DNA from: Caballeronia sordidicola
GTDB lineage: Bacteria > Pseudomonadota > Gammaproteobacteria > Burkholderiales > Burkholderiaceae
DNA length: 64,000 nucleotides
Direction of reading: 5' to 3'
Assembly: GCF_001544455.2 (NCBI RefSeq)
Contig: NZ_FCOC02000007.1
Coordinates: forward strand, 186,001-250,000
Part shown: piece by piece, positions 10,209 to 19,595 of the stretch
How positions within the stretch are numbered: the stretch's first letter is position 1
Layout: every line of letters begins with the position of its first letter
Made by a program: the position numbers and the translations under genes
Notes under the pieces: generated by a model
Told to the model about the DNA's origin: nothing
Seen by the model: the letters and a program-made list of their open reading frames with translations, nothing else
The model's database searches: none

Positions 10209-10883
10209 TTATCCGTGTCTTGAACTGTGCGGCGCCGGCGCGGAATAAACGTCCCTTTCGCGACGTTTTCCCCTCGATTCACCGGCGTTCAGCATCGGCA
10301 TTGCGAACGCAACGCATCACGCGATTCTAACATGCGCGACATCCGCGCCCGGCAGTGCTGCGTATATACATATAGTCAGTGAGAAGTCACCGGGCAATGG
10401 CGCGGGATCACAGGGAACTTTTTCGACAATTTGAAATACATTCGTAGCGAAAGCTTACAATTTGCTTCACGCAACTATGTGAAAACGTCAGACTAACCCG
10501 TTATGATCGCGATTCCCGGGTTTTTGACGCTGCTACCAAGGCGCGAAATACCGTCGAAAAAAATGTATTGATGTTTTGCCAAAAAGTTCCGTCGTGGCAC
10601 GTATCATGCGCATAAGACGCGCATATCAAACCCTGCTTTTCCCATGCCCCGTCTTGTTGCGCATGCACCACATAAGGTTGCGGGCGTTGGGGGCCCGGGG
10701 ATATTTTTATCGTTGCAAGGGAACGATATGGCAAAATGCCAACGCACAAAGTTAGACACTGCTCGAAGTCTACACACAGCGTTTTGTTCCGCGGTAATGT
10801 TATACTTCGAGCAATGTATGACTTGTCTTTGTCAACAAGGCTCGCAGTAAACCTGCGGTAATCTCAATTTCGAGAGGAGAAAT
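10209..10883. other. 675-bp gyrA-ompA intergenic region, no gene seen
   Basis: Divergent control region between gyrA (minus) and the OmpA-family gene (plus). GC is visibly lower from about 10430. I see no convincing protein gene. It holds an inverted repeat described separately (10760-10813) and a TATACT -10-like hexamer at 10801-10806, but I could not place a convincing -35. A strong SD (GAGAGGAGAAAT) immediately precedes the ompA ATG. Confidence 0.6.
10760..10813. promoter_or_regulatory. Inverted repeat upstream of ompA
   Basis: Perfect 10-bp arms TGCTCGAAGT (10760-10769) and ACTTCGAGCA (10804-10813) separated by 34 bp. The right arm overlaps a TATACTT -10-like element. It could be a dual operator or a long-loop mRNA hairpin in the leader, about 70 bp before the start codon. 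No regulator is implied by the sequence. Confidence 0.45.
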
Positions 10884-11543
10884 ATGAATAAACTTTCAAA
10901 GCTCGCGTTCATTGCAGCTACCGCAGTTATGGCTGCATCGGCTATGGCGCAATCGGTCCCGGCTTCACGTCAGGCAGTCAATGACAACTGGGTGAACGGC
11001 ACGGGCGAATATGTGTGGATGAACGGTACGAACGAGCTTTGCTGGCGCGATGCGTTCTGGACGCCGGCTACGGCAAACGCAAAGTGCGACGGCGCGCTGG
11101 TTGCACAAGCACCGACGCCGCCGGCACCGGCTGCTCCGGTTGCTCCGGTCATCCAAAGCCAGAAGGTTACGTATCAAGCTGACGCTCTGTTCGACTTCGA
11201 CAAGGCAATCCTGAAGCCGGCTGGCAAGGTCAAGCTTGACGATCTCGCTTCGAAGATTGGCGACCTGAACCTGGAAGTCGTGGTCGCAACGGGTTACACC
11301 GACCGCATTGGTTCGGACAAGTACAACGATCGTCTGTCCTTGCGTCGTGCACAAGCTGTCAAGGCATACCTGGTCAGCAAGGGCATCGAAGCCAACCGTA
11401 TCTATACGGAAGGCAAGGGCAAGCGCAACCCGGTTACCACCGGTTGCAACCAGAAGAACCGCAAGCAACTTATCGCCTGCCTCGCACCGGATCGTCGCGT
11501 GGAAGTGGAAGTTGTTGGAACCTCGCGTCAGCCGCAGCAATAA
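10884..11543 (+). CDS. OmpA-family outer-membrane protein
   Basis: 219 residues: a signal peptide ([22 protein letters not shown]), a short Trp-rich segment ([16 protein letters not shown]), an Ala/Pro linker near residues 75-90, then an OmpA C-terminal peptidoglycan-binding domain. That domain has the motif [22 protein letters not shown] and ends in DRRVEVEV. Two Cys near its end (TTGCNQ and IACLAPDRR) probably form a disulfide. There is no eight-stranded beta-barrel, so it anchors to peptidoglycan, not the OmpA pore type. It has a strong SD and its own terminator. This gene sits next to gyrA in Burkholderia. Confidence 0.92.
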   Translation: MNKLSKLAFIAATAVMAASAMAQSVPASRQAVNDNWVNGTGEYVWMNGTNELCWRDAFWTPATANAKCDGALVAQAPTPPAPAAPVAPVIQSQKVTYQADALFDFDKAILKPAGKVKLDDLASKIGDLNLEVVVATGYTDRIGSDKYNDRLSLRRAQAVKAYLVSKGIEANRIYTEGKGKRNPVTTGCNQKNRKQLIACLAPDRRVEVEVVGTSRQPQQ

Positions 11544-11566
11544 GCGACTGTTTGCCGCAGGATCAA

Positions 11567-11592
11567 AGCCCCGCTTCGGCGGGGCTTTTTTT
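11567..11592 (+). terminator. Intrinsic terminator of the OmpA-family gene
   Basis: AGCCCCGC (11567-11574), UUCG tetraloop, GCGGGGCT (11579-11586), then a T run to about 11592, 23 bp after the stop codon. Confidence 0.92.
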
Positions 11593-11700
11593 ATGGGCGC
11601 TCGCCGCCCCCAAGCCGGCTGCCACGTTTTACCCGGTCGCGCCACCGCCTATATACTGGTGCCTGACCGTTTACGACTTTCGTTTCAAGGCTATGCGCAC

Positions 11701-12399
11701 ATGATCAACGCCGATCCCCACGAGCTTCAGAAATTCAGCGAGCTGGCTCACCGCTGGTGGGACCCGAATGCCGAGTTCAAACCGCTGCATGAACTGAATC
11801 CCGTGCGCCTCGACTGGATCGACGGCCTCGCCCATCTGCCGGGCAAGCGCGCGCTGGATATCGGCTGTGGCGGTGGAATCCTGTCCGAATCCATGGCGGT
11901 ACGCGGCGCGAGCGTGAAAGGCGTGGATCTGTCGGCGAGTGCGTTGGGCGTGGCCGACCTGCACAGCCTCGAGAGTGGCGTGGAAGTGGCGTACGAGGAA
12001 ATCGCGGCGGAAGCGCTCGCCGCGCGTGAACCCGCCACGTATGACATCGTGACGTGCATGGAAATGCTGGAACACGTACCCGATCCCGCTGGAATCGTCC
12101 AGGCCTGCGCCACATTGGTGAAACCGGGCGGCTGGGTGTTCTTCTCCACGCTGAACCGGAACGCCAAGGCGTACCTGTTTGCCGTGATTGGCGCAGAGTA
12201 CATTGCCCGGATGCTGCCGCGCGGCACGCACGACTACGCGCGCTTCATCAAGCCGTCAGAACTTGCGCAACACGTGCGTTCGGCGCAATTGGATATCGTC
12301 GAGATCAAGGGGATTACATACCGGCCGCTCTCGAAGCGCTTCGGCCTCTCCGACGACACCAGCATCAATTACATGATGGCTTGCCGGCGCGTGGCATGA
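11701..12399 (+). CDS. ubiG: 3-demethylubiquinone / polyprenyl-dihydroxybenzoate O-methyltransferase
   Basis: SAM-dependent methyltransferase of both O-methylation steps in ubiquinone synthesis. I chose the ATG at 11701 (232 residues), since the family begins with an [16 protein letters not shown]-like segment. The SAM motif I is [12 protein letters not shown], followed by VKGVDLS and later [11 protein letters not shown]. The reading frame is open further upstream, but that part overlaps the ompA end and is not conserved. It overlaps the next gene by ATGA, suggesting translational coupling with gph. Confidence 0.94.
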   Translation: MINADPHELQKFSELAHRWWDPNAEFKPLHELNPVRLDWIDGLAHLPGKRALDIGCGGGILSESMAVRGASVKGVDLSASALGVADLHSLESGVEVAYEEIAAEALAAREPATYDIVTCMEMLEHVPDPAGIVQACATLVKPGGWVFFSTLNRNAKAYLFAVIGAEYIARMLPRGTHDYARFIKPSELAQHVRSAQLDIVEIKGITYRPLSKRFGLSDDTSINYMMACRRVA

Positions 12400-13211
12400 C
12401 GGGAACGAACATGAACGATCGCCCAAAGGACAACTCGAATTCCACAGACGCGGACCCGGTGCAGCCGAACGTCATCGAACCGGTACGGACAGTGATGAGC
12501 GACGATCCAACGCCTTATCCCCAGCACGAGAAGGATCGGGACAGGCTGAAACTATGCCAGGCGATCCTGTTCGATCTGGACGGCACGATCGCCGATACCG
12601 CGCCCGACCTCGTTGCCGCCGTCAACAAGATGCGCCACGACCGCGGGCTCGAGATGCGGCCGCTGGAAACCTTGCGGCCGCTGGCGTCGGCGGGTGCGCG
12701 GGGTCTGCTCGGCGGCGCGTTTGAGATAAGTCCGGAGCATCCGGATTACGCGTCCATGCGCGAGGAATTCCTCGCCAACTACGAAGCGGATTTGTGCATT
12801 GAAACCACGCTGTTTCCGGGTATCGATGAACTGCTCGATCAGCTCGACGCCCGCGGCGTGCGCTGGGGCATCGTGACGAACAAGGTGACCCGGCTGGCGG
12901 AGCCGCTCGTGGCGTTGCTCGGGCTGGCCGAACGGGCGGCATGCCTGGTTTGCGGCGATACCACTTCGCACTCCAAGCCTCACCCGGCGCCATTGCTGCA
13001 CGCCGCCGAGTTGATGGAAGAGAAACCGGAGCAGGTTGTCTACGTGGGCGACGATCTGCGCGATGTCCAAGCGGGTTTCGCGGCCGGCATGGTCACGGTT
13101 GCGGCAGCCTACGGATACTGCGGCACGGACTTGCCGCCCACGCGATGGCACGCCGATCATGTGGTGGAAACGACCGTCGAACTGCAGGAATTGCTCAGGG
13201 ACGTGCAATGA
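12396..13211 (+). CDS. gph: HAD-family phosphoglycolate phosphatase
   Basis: Dephosphorylates 2-phosphoglycolate formed by DNA repair and oxygenase side reactions. HAD motif I is [12 protein letters not shown]; motif III/IV region is [18 protein letters not shown]. With the start at 12396 (ATGA overlap with ubiG) it has 271 residues, about 50 longer than usual at the N-terminus and low in conservation there. Internal starts at 12411 or 12495 ([12 protein letters not shown]) are plausible. The ubiG-gph order is standard in Burkholderiaceae. Confidence 0.88.
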   Translation: MTGTNMNDRPKDNSNSTDADPVQPNVIEPVRTVMSDDPTPYPQHEKDRDRLKLCQAILFDLDGTIADTAPDLVAAVNKMRHDRGLEMRPLETLRPLASAGARGLLGGAFEISPEHPDYASMREEFLANYEADLCIETTLFPGIDELLDQLDARGVRWGIVTNKVTRLAEPLVALLGLAERAACLVCGDTTSHSKPHPAPLLHAAELMEEKPEQVVYVGDDLRDVQAGFAAGMVTVAAAYGYCGTDLPPTRWHADHVVETTVELQELLRDVQ

Positions 13212-13267
13212 CTTGCGGTGTCTTTCAGGCTCATTGGCGCTGGCGCTATGCGCGAATGGTTCTGTGA

Positions 13268-13273
13268 GATAAT
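13268..13273 (+). promoter_or_regulatory. -10 element of the ssrA promoter
   Basis: GATAAT lies 12 bp before the mapped tmRNA 5' end, the right distance for a sigma-70 start. No good -35 is visible at 16-18 bp upstream, so the assignment rests on the -10 and position only. Confidence 0.45.
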
Positions 13274-13285
13274 ACGCAATGCTTC

Positions 13286-13654
13286 GGGGGCGACCTGGTT
13301 TCGACAGGGGTTGCGAAGCGGCTAGGGCATACCGAGGACCCGTCACCTCGTAAATCAATGGGAAAAACGTAACTGCAAACGACGAAACGTTCGCACTGGC
13401 AGCCTAAGGGCCGCCTGCCTCTCCCTAGTTTACTGACGGACTAGAGTCGCAAGACCGGTAGCAATACCGAGAGAGGTCATATACGTCAGATAAGCCTTGT
13501 CGGCGTCACGACGCCAAGGTCGAAAATCTAGTGAATCGCCGAAGCGAAGCGTGTTCGTCCGCGTCGCCAGGTTAAATCAAATGATAGAACTAAGTATGTA
13601 GAACTGGTCGTAGAGCGCTACTGGACGCGGGTTCGATTCCCGCCGCCTCCACCA
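13286..13654 (+). ncRNA. ssrA: Transfer-messenger RNA (tmRNA)
   Basis: Rescues stalled ribosomes by trans-translation. The 5' end GGGGGCGACCTGGTTTCGAC and the 3' end with GGTTCGATTCCCGCC form the tRNA-like domain. GGGGGCG at 13286-13292 pairs with CGCCTCC at 13644-13650, followed by the encoded ACCA. The tag reading frame (13375-13407, resume codon GCA) gives ANDETFALAA and a TAA stop. At 369 nt it is a one-piece tmRNA of beta-proteobacterial type. Confidence 0.98.
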
Positions 13655-13686
13655 ATACCGCTTCCGGTTTTCTTGCCGGAAACAAG

Positions 13687-13717
13687 ACCCCGCGTGCCGC
13701 AAGGCATGCGGGGTTTT
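13687..13717 (+). terminator. Intrinsic terminator after ssrA
   Basis: ACCCCGC-G-TGCC, loop GCAA, GGCA-T-GCGGGGT with one G-T pair in the stem, then TTTTG. Lies 33 bp after the tmRNA 3' end. Confidence 0.85.
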
Positions 13718-13845
13718 GCATTTCAGGTCCGCACAATCGGCCAACTCCTTCCTCCATGTTCGCTCGGCAACGGAACGTCCCGCCGCTACACTTCAAGCTG
13801 CCAGATTCGTCGATTCAGCAGACAAAAATGCCATACGGGGGAATC

Positions 13846-16284
13846 ATGCAAGGAAGCCGTTCCATGCGCAGGTTGGCGGTTGCGTGCGGGTTGTCGTTGT
13901 TATCGATCATGCTCTGGGCCATCGGCGCCCTGCTTTCCCCGGTCATGGCCCAGACGCCCGCGCCCGCCGCCGACTGCCACGCCGGTTCACTCATCACCGT
14001 CGTCGCCCATCTCGACGACGATCTGCTCTTCGTCAACCCAGGCATCAGCGACAAGCTCGCCGCCGGCTGGTGCGTGACCACCGTGCACCTGATCGGCGGC
14101 GCGAACGGCGCCAACTTCGACTACGTCAAACTCCGCGAGAAAGGCACGCGCCTCGCCTACGCGCGCATGGCCGGCGTGCCCGACGACTGGATTGAATCCA
14201 CGGTCGATTTCGCCGGCAAACCCGTGCATCAGATGCTGCTCAGACAACAACCGCGCGTGAAGCTGCTCGAAGTCCGCCTGCCCGGCGGCGGCGTGCGTGG
14301 CGGGCGCGTGCCGCTTGGATTGCTGTGGGACAAGGGCGAAAGCATCGAAACGTATCCTTTGAACGCCGATGGCTCGAACACGATCAAGTACGACCGCGCC
14401 GCGCTGATCGCGAGCGTGCGCGCCATGCTCGCGCCGGCAACCGAGATCTATACGCTCAACCCGGACACCGTCCCGTTCATCGAGCATCCGGATCACATCT
14501 ACGCCGCGCGCATCACGCGGGTCGCGGCGCAGGGACTCGGCCGCGATATCCCTATCGGCTATCACGTGACATATCCGACCGGCGGCCTGCCCAAGAACCT
14601 TAGCGCCGCCGATACCCAAAAGAAACGCGACGACGTGGCGTCGTATTTCGCCATCGACGGCGACGACAACGGCGGCCATGTTTTCGGCGAATATCAGTGG
14701 GACGGCAACTGGGTCGCGCGCCGCTACTGGACACGCGCGCACGCGAGCGATCCGGGGCCGGATTTCCAGCCGCGCCCGATGCAGATCGTCAATGAATATT
14801 CGAGCCAGTGCGTGACGTCGGCGGGCGCGGGCGCCGCGCCCGCCCTCGCCGCTTGCACGGGCGCGAAGACGCAGGACTGGCACTGGCAAGAGGTATCGGC
14901 GGCGCCGGGAACCAAGAACACGGCGCAACTCGTCGATGAAACCACGCGTCAATGTGTCGCCGAACGCGACGGCGGCTTGATCGAGGAAGCGTGCTCGCCG
15001 CCGGATTCCGCCGATGCCGCCCAGAAGTGGACACCCTGGGATTTCGGCTATGTGTACACGCCTCTTGGCCATTGTCTTGCCGCCCGCAATGGCGCGCTCG
15101 CGGCGGGCGGGTGCTCGTCGCTCACGGCCGAGTCGCGCTGGGCGCCATCGGCGCGAACGCAATGGACCGATAACCGCGAGGAAGGCGCGCTGTTCGGCGA
15201 CGTGCGCGGCGACACGGTGGACGGCGGCGTGGACGAGCGCCGCCCGAGCGCGGTCTATGTGCAACGTCGCAAGGACGGGCCGGGCTTCAACGTTTGGGTC
15301 GCGGACATGTCGCGGCTGGAAACAGCGGAGCCCTGGTATCTGAACGCCGTGCCCTTCGACCCGCGCGCCACCGCGCCCACCTGCACGGCGAACACGCTGT
15401 GCTTCGACAGCGTGCGTTTCCTGCTCGGCGACTTCGATGGCGACGGCCGAGACGACCTGATGGTGATCTCGCCGCGCAACGGCGGCACGGCGTTCTGGCT
15501 CATGCGCAGCACAGGCACGCGCTTCGAGGCGCCACGGCTCTGGTATCAGACGAGCACGGCATGGAAGCCCGCAAATGCACAGCAATATGTAGCGGGCAAT
15601 TTCACGGGAAGCGGACGCGCCGACGTCATGATCGCGCATAAACGCGGCGATGGCGGACTGAACCTGTGGCTGCTGGCGAGCACAGGCAAAACTGGCCGCG
15701 CGCCCGCATTATGGATGCAGGCAAGCGGCATTAGCGCAAGCGCACGTTTCCTGCCGGTTCATACGGCGGGCACGTCGCGAGCCGGTCTTGTCGCGCTTGA
15801 AAATGTGGATGGCGCGATCGCGCTCACGCAATTGACGAGCTCCGGCAGCGCGTTCGAGGGTGCGTTGCGCGGCAATACGTATCCGCAGTTTTCATCGGCG
15901 ATGACGAAGGTCGCGGCCGGCGATATAGACGGCGACGGAACCGATGACCTCGTCATGCTGCAGCCGCGCGGCGATGGTCCTGATATCGATGTCTGGACGA
16001 TCCGGCGCGGGGCCACGCTCGCCACGCCGGTGCTTGCCGGGACGCTGAAGGAGTCGTCGTATGCGGACGCGCTGCCGCATATTGTGCAGCGTGATCGTCA
16101 GGCGACACTGGTGCTGTTCAAGCGCGCCAACGCGAAACTCGGCCCGTTCTACTACACGGGCGGCGCGCCAATGTTGATTGGCTATGACTTCGACACCACA
16201 CGTAAGCTCGGCGCGGCGCAAATCTGGAGCGAGATGCCCGGGCTTTTTTCCGAGTCGCTGTGGCTGAGGAATCTGTCGCAGTGA
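13846..16284 (+). CDS. Secreted PIG-L deacetylase-like protein with ricin-type and FG-GAP repeats
   Basis: 812 residues from the ATG at 13846, which has a GGGGGA element upstream. Order of parts: a signal peptide (hydrophobic stretch ending LLSPVMAQ); a PIG-L/LmbE-like domain with VAHLDDDLLFVN, the family's AHxDD metal-site motif; then a Cys-rich segment with QxW-like motifs (QDWHW, QKWTPW, CLAARNGALAAGGC) resembling a ricin-type beta-trefoil. Last come at least three FG-GAP/VCBS-type units (GDFDGDGRDDLMVI, GNFTGSGRADVMIA, GDIDGDGTDDLVML). PIG-L enzymes deacetylate N-acetylglucosamine groups; here an extracellular glycan substrate is likely by inference. No operon partner; downstream terminator shared. 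Confidence 0.82.
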   Translation: MQGSRSMRRLAVACGLSLLSIMLWAIGALLSPVMAQTPAPAADCHAGSLITVVAHLDDDLLFVNPGISDKLAAGWCVTTVHLIGGANGANFDYVKLREKGTRLAYARMAGVPDDWIESTVDFAGKPVHQMLLRQQPRVKLLEVRLPGGGVRGGRVPLGLLWDKGESIETYPLNADGSNTIKYDRAALIASVRAMLAPATEIYTLNPDTVPFIEHPDHIYAARITRVAAQGLGRDIPIGYHVTYPTGGLPKNLSAADTQKKRDDVASYFAIDGDDNGGHVFGEYQWDGNWVARRYWTRAHASDPGPDFQPRPMQIVNEYSSQCVTSAGAGAAPALAACTGAKTQDWHWQEVSAAPGTKNTAQLVDETTRQCVAERDGGLIEEACSPPDSADAAQKWTPWDFGYVYTPLGHCLAARNGALAAGGCSSLTAESRWAPSARTQWTDNREEGALFGDVRGDTVDGGVDERRPSAVYVQRRKDGPGFNVWVADMSRLETAEPWYLNAVPFDPRATAPTCTANTLCFDSVRFLLGDFDGDGRDDLMVISPRNGGTAFWLMRSTGTRFEAPRLWYQTSTAWKPANAQQYVAGNFTGSGRADVMIAHKRGDGGLNLWLLASTGKTGRAPALWMQASGISASARFLPVHTAGTSRAGLVALENVDGAIALTQLTSSGSAFEGALRGNTYPQFSSAMTKVAAGDIDGDGTDDLVMLQPRGDGPDIDVWTIRRGATLATPVLAGTLKESSYADALPHIVQRDRQATLVLFKRANAKLGPFYYTGGAPMLIGYDFDTTRKLGAAQIWSEMPGLFSESLWLRNLSQ

Positions 16285-16311
16285 GCTCACGGTAAAGCTG
16301 TCCCGCCAATA

Positions 16312-16350
16312 AAAAAGCGCGCCGCCGATAGCCCCGGCGGCGCGCTTTTT
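16312..16350. terminator. Bidirectional terminator between convergent genes
   Basis: Arms GCGCGCCGCCG (16317-16327) and its complement (16335-16345) around a 7-nt loop, flanked by AAAAA on the left and TTTTT on the right. It serves the PIG-L gene on plus and the glycosyltransferase on minus. Confidence 0.92.
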
Positions 16351-16361
16351 AGTACCGGCAA

Positions 16362-17438
16362 TCAACCCATCCGCACCTGCAGATTCAGCACGTCCGACGC
16401 AATCGCGAGATACCGGTCAGCCGTGCTTTGCAACGTCAGCCCATTCAGCGGACGCGTAGCCCGCGGTTGGGAAAGCGCGGCGAGCAGCGCGCGGCCGTAC
16501 GCATCGGCGTCACTGGTATCGAGCAGCGCGACGCCCGCAAAAGCATCGGCGAACGCAAACGACGGAATCGCGTTTCCAACCACAGGAATGCCGGAAGCCA
16601 GCGCCTCAAGAAACCCGATGCTATGCGCCTCGAAACTGGAGGGCATGGCGAACGCACGCGACTCGCGCAGGATTTCGGCCACGTTGTTCTGCGGTCCCGC
16701 GATCACCACGCGGTCGTTCAGGCCGAGTTCATCGACAAGCTTCACGATCGCCGCGTGATACGCCAGATTCTCGATCACGCCGCACAGCAGCAGGCGCACA
16801 TCGGGATCGACTGCCGCCACGCGCGCGAATGCCTGCACCGTCTGCAACTGGTTCTTCTCGGGGATATAACGCCCGATCTGGACGATCTGCCGGATTCCCG
16901 TGGACGGCAGCGGTTCGCTTGCATGCGTGAAACGCGAAATATCGACGCCATTCGGCACCACGATCATGGAGGGATGAGAACCGACTTCCTTCACGTAATC
17001 ATCGATATTCTTCTGCGACACGCCAATCACCGCTTTTGCACGCCCCGACAACAAGCGCTCTGCAATCAGCAGCGCGTTGTTTGCGAAGTCATTGGCGCCG
17101 GAGTGCATGACCCAAACAATAGGCACGCGCGTGGGCAACGCGCGAACATACAGCGCGGGAATGGTGGCGTGGGCGAAAATGATGTCGGGTTTGAAGCGGC
17201 GAATGGCGCGATGCAGGAACAACAAGCGGCCGAGCTTGCCGAGCGATCGCTGAGGGAACAGACACAGGACATTGTTCGCGCGCAACTCGGCGCTGATGTG
17301 CTCGAAATCGTCGTGTTCCGGCATCAACGAAGTGATGCAAACATCGTGACCGCCTTGCTGGTGTCCGATCGCCACGCCCTTTGCCAATACCTCGGCCCCC
17401 GATAAACGGGGTGCAAGAACGACTTGAAGAATTCTCAT
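16362..17438 (-). CDS. Family 4 (GT-B) glycosyltransferase
   Basis: 358 residues starting MRILQVVLAPRLSGAEVLAKG; the start at 17438 is set by a GGGGAAG element about 10 nt upstream. The GT-B fold signs are the N-terminal glycine-rich acceptor loop, the GRYIPEKNQLQTVQAF segment, and the donor-site motif SSFEAHSIGFLEALASGIPVV with the paired Glu residues of GT4. The sugar and acceptor are unknown. It is monocistronic and convergent with the PIG-L gene; a role in surface polysaccharide is inference. Confidence 0.85.
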   Translation of the reverse strand: MRILQVVLAPRLSGAEVLAKGVAIGHQQGGHDVCITSLMPEHDDFEHISAELRANNVLCLFPQRSLGKLGRLLFLHRAIRRFKPDIIFAHATIPALYVRALPTRVPIVWVMHSGANDFANNALLIAERLLSGRAKAVIGVSQKNIDDYVKEVGSHPSMIVVPNGVDISRFTHASEPLPSTGIRQIVQIGRYIPEKNQLQTVQAFARVAAVDPDVRLLLCGVIENLAYHAAIVKLVDELGLNDRVVIAGPQNNVAEILRESRAFAMPSSFEAHSIGFLEALASGIPVVGNAIPSFAFADAFAGVALLDTSDADAYGRALLAALSQPRATRPLNGLTLQSTADRYLAIASDVLNLQVRMG

Positions 17439-17908
17439 TTGGCTGTCTTCCCCTCGCCTCTCTAAAGCGTTCTTCCTGCCCATCCGCCGGATGGACTGTG
17501 TCCGTCAGAGTGACCTTCCCGGCACGCTTTCTATCGCGCGCGGCCACTCAGCCGGCTCGCTTCATTGTTTTTTATGAAAGTTAAGTGTTCCGATCACTGA
17601 AGACCGTTCAACGCACGCAACGATAAGATACCCGAGCGCATGCCGTGCACGCCGCCATCAAGTAGCATTAATCGGTCGGTAATGAGTGGTAGCAGACGCT
17701 AAGACAAATGAAGCGTCGAGTCGGCGCCGACCCGAAGAGAAATCGCGGAATGGAAGCAGGGTTAACACTGGGGTTCCAGCCTTGGCGTGAACCTGGCGGC
17801 CGGAAGCAAGCACAAGACATACGCCGCACACGTAATTCGCTATCCATGCCACAAGCGAAACCGTGTGCGTCTGAAGGCGCGCGTTATGCTTTGGTTACTT
17901 ACTACGGG
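17439..17908. other. 470-bp intergenic region, no gene seen
   Basis: Between the glycosyltransferase start and the small secreted protein's stop. I see no supported gene; short open frames have no SD or recognisable sequence. The promoter of the glycosyltransferase must be here, but I could not assign one. Confidence 0.5.
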
Positions 17909-18175
17909 TTACTCGCCATCCTTCGGGCATTGCAGGTTGCAGCCGTTCGGATCGCCCAGATCACCGCGCCGGCGCTTGGCGGTCACATTGTTCTGGTACT
18001 TGTCGGAAGGCGCGGACGCAGCGAACTGCAACTGCGGATGTTCCTTCAGCCTGAACTGATCCTGCAGGATACCGCCCGGAATACCCGGCGAATTCTGTGC
18101 AAACGCAACGGGCACGAAGGCGACGGCGCCAGCAATAAATGCGATCAACGCGGCAATACTCAAAAGCAATTTCAT
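17909..18175 (-). CDS. Small secreted protein of unknown function
   Basis: 88 residues from the ATG at 18175: a strong signal peptide (MKLLLSIAALIAFIAGAVAF, cleavage after VAFA), then a short polar mature part of about 60 residues. The mature part ends with two closely spaced cysteines (CNLQC) and a basic KRRR stretch. I do not recognise a family. The frame extends upstream to 18325, but that part looks non-coding. Located between a glycosyltransferase and the formate dehydrogenase regulator with no operon partner. Confidence 0.6.
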   Translation of the reverse strand: MKLLLSIAALIAFIAGAVAFVPVAFAQNSPGIPGGILQDQFRLKEHPQLQFAASAPSDKYQNNVTAKRRRGDLGDPNGCNLQCPKDGE

Positions 18176-18373
18176 GGCAGCAGTACGGTCAGTAAGCGGA
18201 TCCCTGAGCGGGTCAATAATCGAGTCTGTGAGAAAGAGTTCGATTAAACGTTCGGCCTGATGTTCCTGCTGGCCTGCGAGGAGACACCGGAGCGCGAACC
18301 CCGATTCTAAACGCAAGCTCCGCAATCGGCCCGTTGCGCGGGCTTCGGGGATGTATCGGTGTATTACATTGGC

Positions 18374-19465
18374 TTACAACGTACGGGTTTCGCTCGCGCC
18401 GCCAAGCGCCGCTTCCACGTCGAGCAGTTCGCCACAATGCAACGGATCGTAGCCTTCGAGATGCGCCACGCTGCCCTTGAACGCGGCGCTGCGCAGGACG
18501 TCGAGCACGCCGGCAAGCTGGGTATCGTCGAGCTTGTCGCGGTCGCAGGCGAACAGATAATCCTCGTCGATGATCGGAATGAAATCGAGTGCGAACTGCT
18601 GCGCCGCCGGCTGCACGCCGAAGCCGAGATCGGCCATGCCGCTCGCGACAAACGCGGCAATCGCCGAATGCGTCAGTTCGGCCGTGGCATAACCGTTGAT
18701 GGTCGCGGGATTCACGCCAATCTTGCGCAGCGCCAGGTCCAGCAACATGCGCGTGCCCGAACCGGGCTGGCGATTGACGAAGCGGATGTCGTCGCGCGCA
18801 AGGTCGCGCAACCCGCGTATGCCTTTTGGATTGCCCTTGGCCAGGAAAAGCCCCTGCGTGCGTCGCGTCAAGTGAATCAGCCTGTGCCGCCCCGCGTCCA
18901 GCCACGGCCGATAAATTTCCCCGCACGCCTCGCGAAACTCGCCAATCGGCAAATGAAAACCCGCGAGTTCGCACTCGCCGCGCGCCAATGCACTCACGGC
19001 TTCGGCGCTTTCGCGGTATTTGATATCAGCGGGAATTCGCTTTTCGGCCAGCGCGCCAACGAGCGCGGCAACCGCATAACCATGCGACGCGTGAATCCGG
19101 ATCTCGGTGACCGTGCGCGATAAACGCCGGTTCAACTCACCGGCTACCTCGCTCGCTACAGCCTGAAGCGGACCATCGAGCCGTTCGTTCGACAAGCGCT
19201 GCGCCCGCAACACAGCCTCGCCCAACTCCGACAACACCGACCCGCGCCCGCGCGACTTGGTGATCAGCGCGCCGCCCAGCCGCGTCTCGATTTCGCGCAA
19301 TAGGCCCCATGCATGCCGATAGGATAAACCCTTAGCCGACGCGGCTTGCGCGATGCTTCCAGTCTGGGAAACGAGTAATAAAAGCGGCACAGCCGCGCTG
19401 AGACTGGCTTCGCGGCCTGCCGCATCGCGCAAGACGAGTTCGGTTCGGCATTCGACGTCGATCAT
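18374..19465 (-). CDS. fdsR: ModE-type HTH regulator with molybdate-binding-like domain, divergent from fds
   Basis: 363 residues. The N-terminal winged helix resembles ModE/LysR types (QTGSIAQAASAKGLSYRHAW). The remaining about 230 residues form a periplasmic-binding-like domain of the COG1910 kind, with GECELAGFHLP and RQPGSGTRMLLDL. Such proteins sense molybdate or a related oxyanion in the cytoplasm. It is transcribed away from the molybdenum-dependent formate dehydrogenase genes, the place occupied by fdsR in Cupriavidus necator; the symbol is by position and is an inference. The 130-bp gap between them holds a Mo-box-like repeat. Confidence 0.75.
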   Translation of the reverse strand: MIDVECRTELVLRDAAGREASLSAAVPLLLLVSQTGSIAQAASAKGLSYRHAWGLLREIETRLGGALITKSRGRGSVLSELGEAVLRAQRLSNERLDGPLQAVASEVAGELNRRLSRTVTEIRIHASHGYAVAALVGALAEKRIPADIKYRESAEAVSALARGECELAGFHLPIGEFREACGEIYRPWLDAGRHRLIHLTRRTQGLFLAKGNPKGIRGLRDLARDDIRFVNRQPGSGTRMLLDLALRKIGVNPATINGYATAELTHSAIAAFVASGMADLGFGVQPAAQQFALDFIPIIDEDYLFACDRDKLDDTQLAGVLDVLRSAAFKGSVAHLEGYDPLHCGELLDVEAALGGASETRTL

Positions 19466-19546
19466 ATGCAGTTGTTGTTCCTATTGCCATCGACTGGATA
19501 GCCTCGTATCTTGCATATCAGAGGCTCGGTAAAGCGATTATAAGAC

Positions 19547-19575
19547 CGATATATGCATTTATAAAACATATGCCG
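19547..19575. promoter_or_regulatory. Mo-box-like inverted repeat in the fdsR-fdsG gap
   Basis: CGATATATG (19547-19555) and CATATGCCG (19567-19575) form an imperfect inverted repeat with an 11-bp spacer. ATATGC half-sites also occur at 19464-19469 (over the regulator's start codon) and, inverted, at 19513-19518. The AT-rich ATAT-type dyad resembles ModE-family Mo-boxes. That the divergent regulator binds here is inference. Confidence 0.5.
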
Positions 19576-19595
19576 AGCGATGGAGACTTCCCCAC

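Noticed and set aside
13580-13654. Possible tRNA gene with CCA end
   Set aside because: The T-arm and CCA belong to the 3' half of tmRNA, whose 5' half and tag are present upstream.
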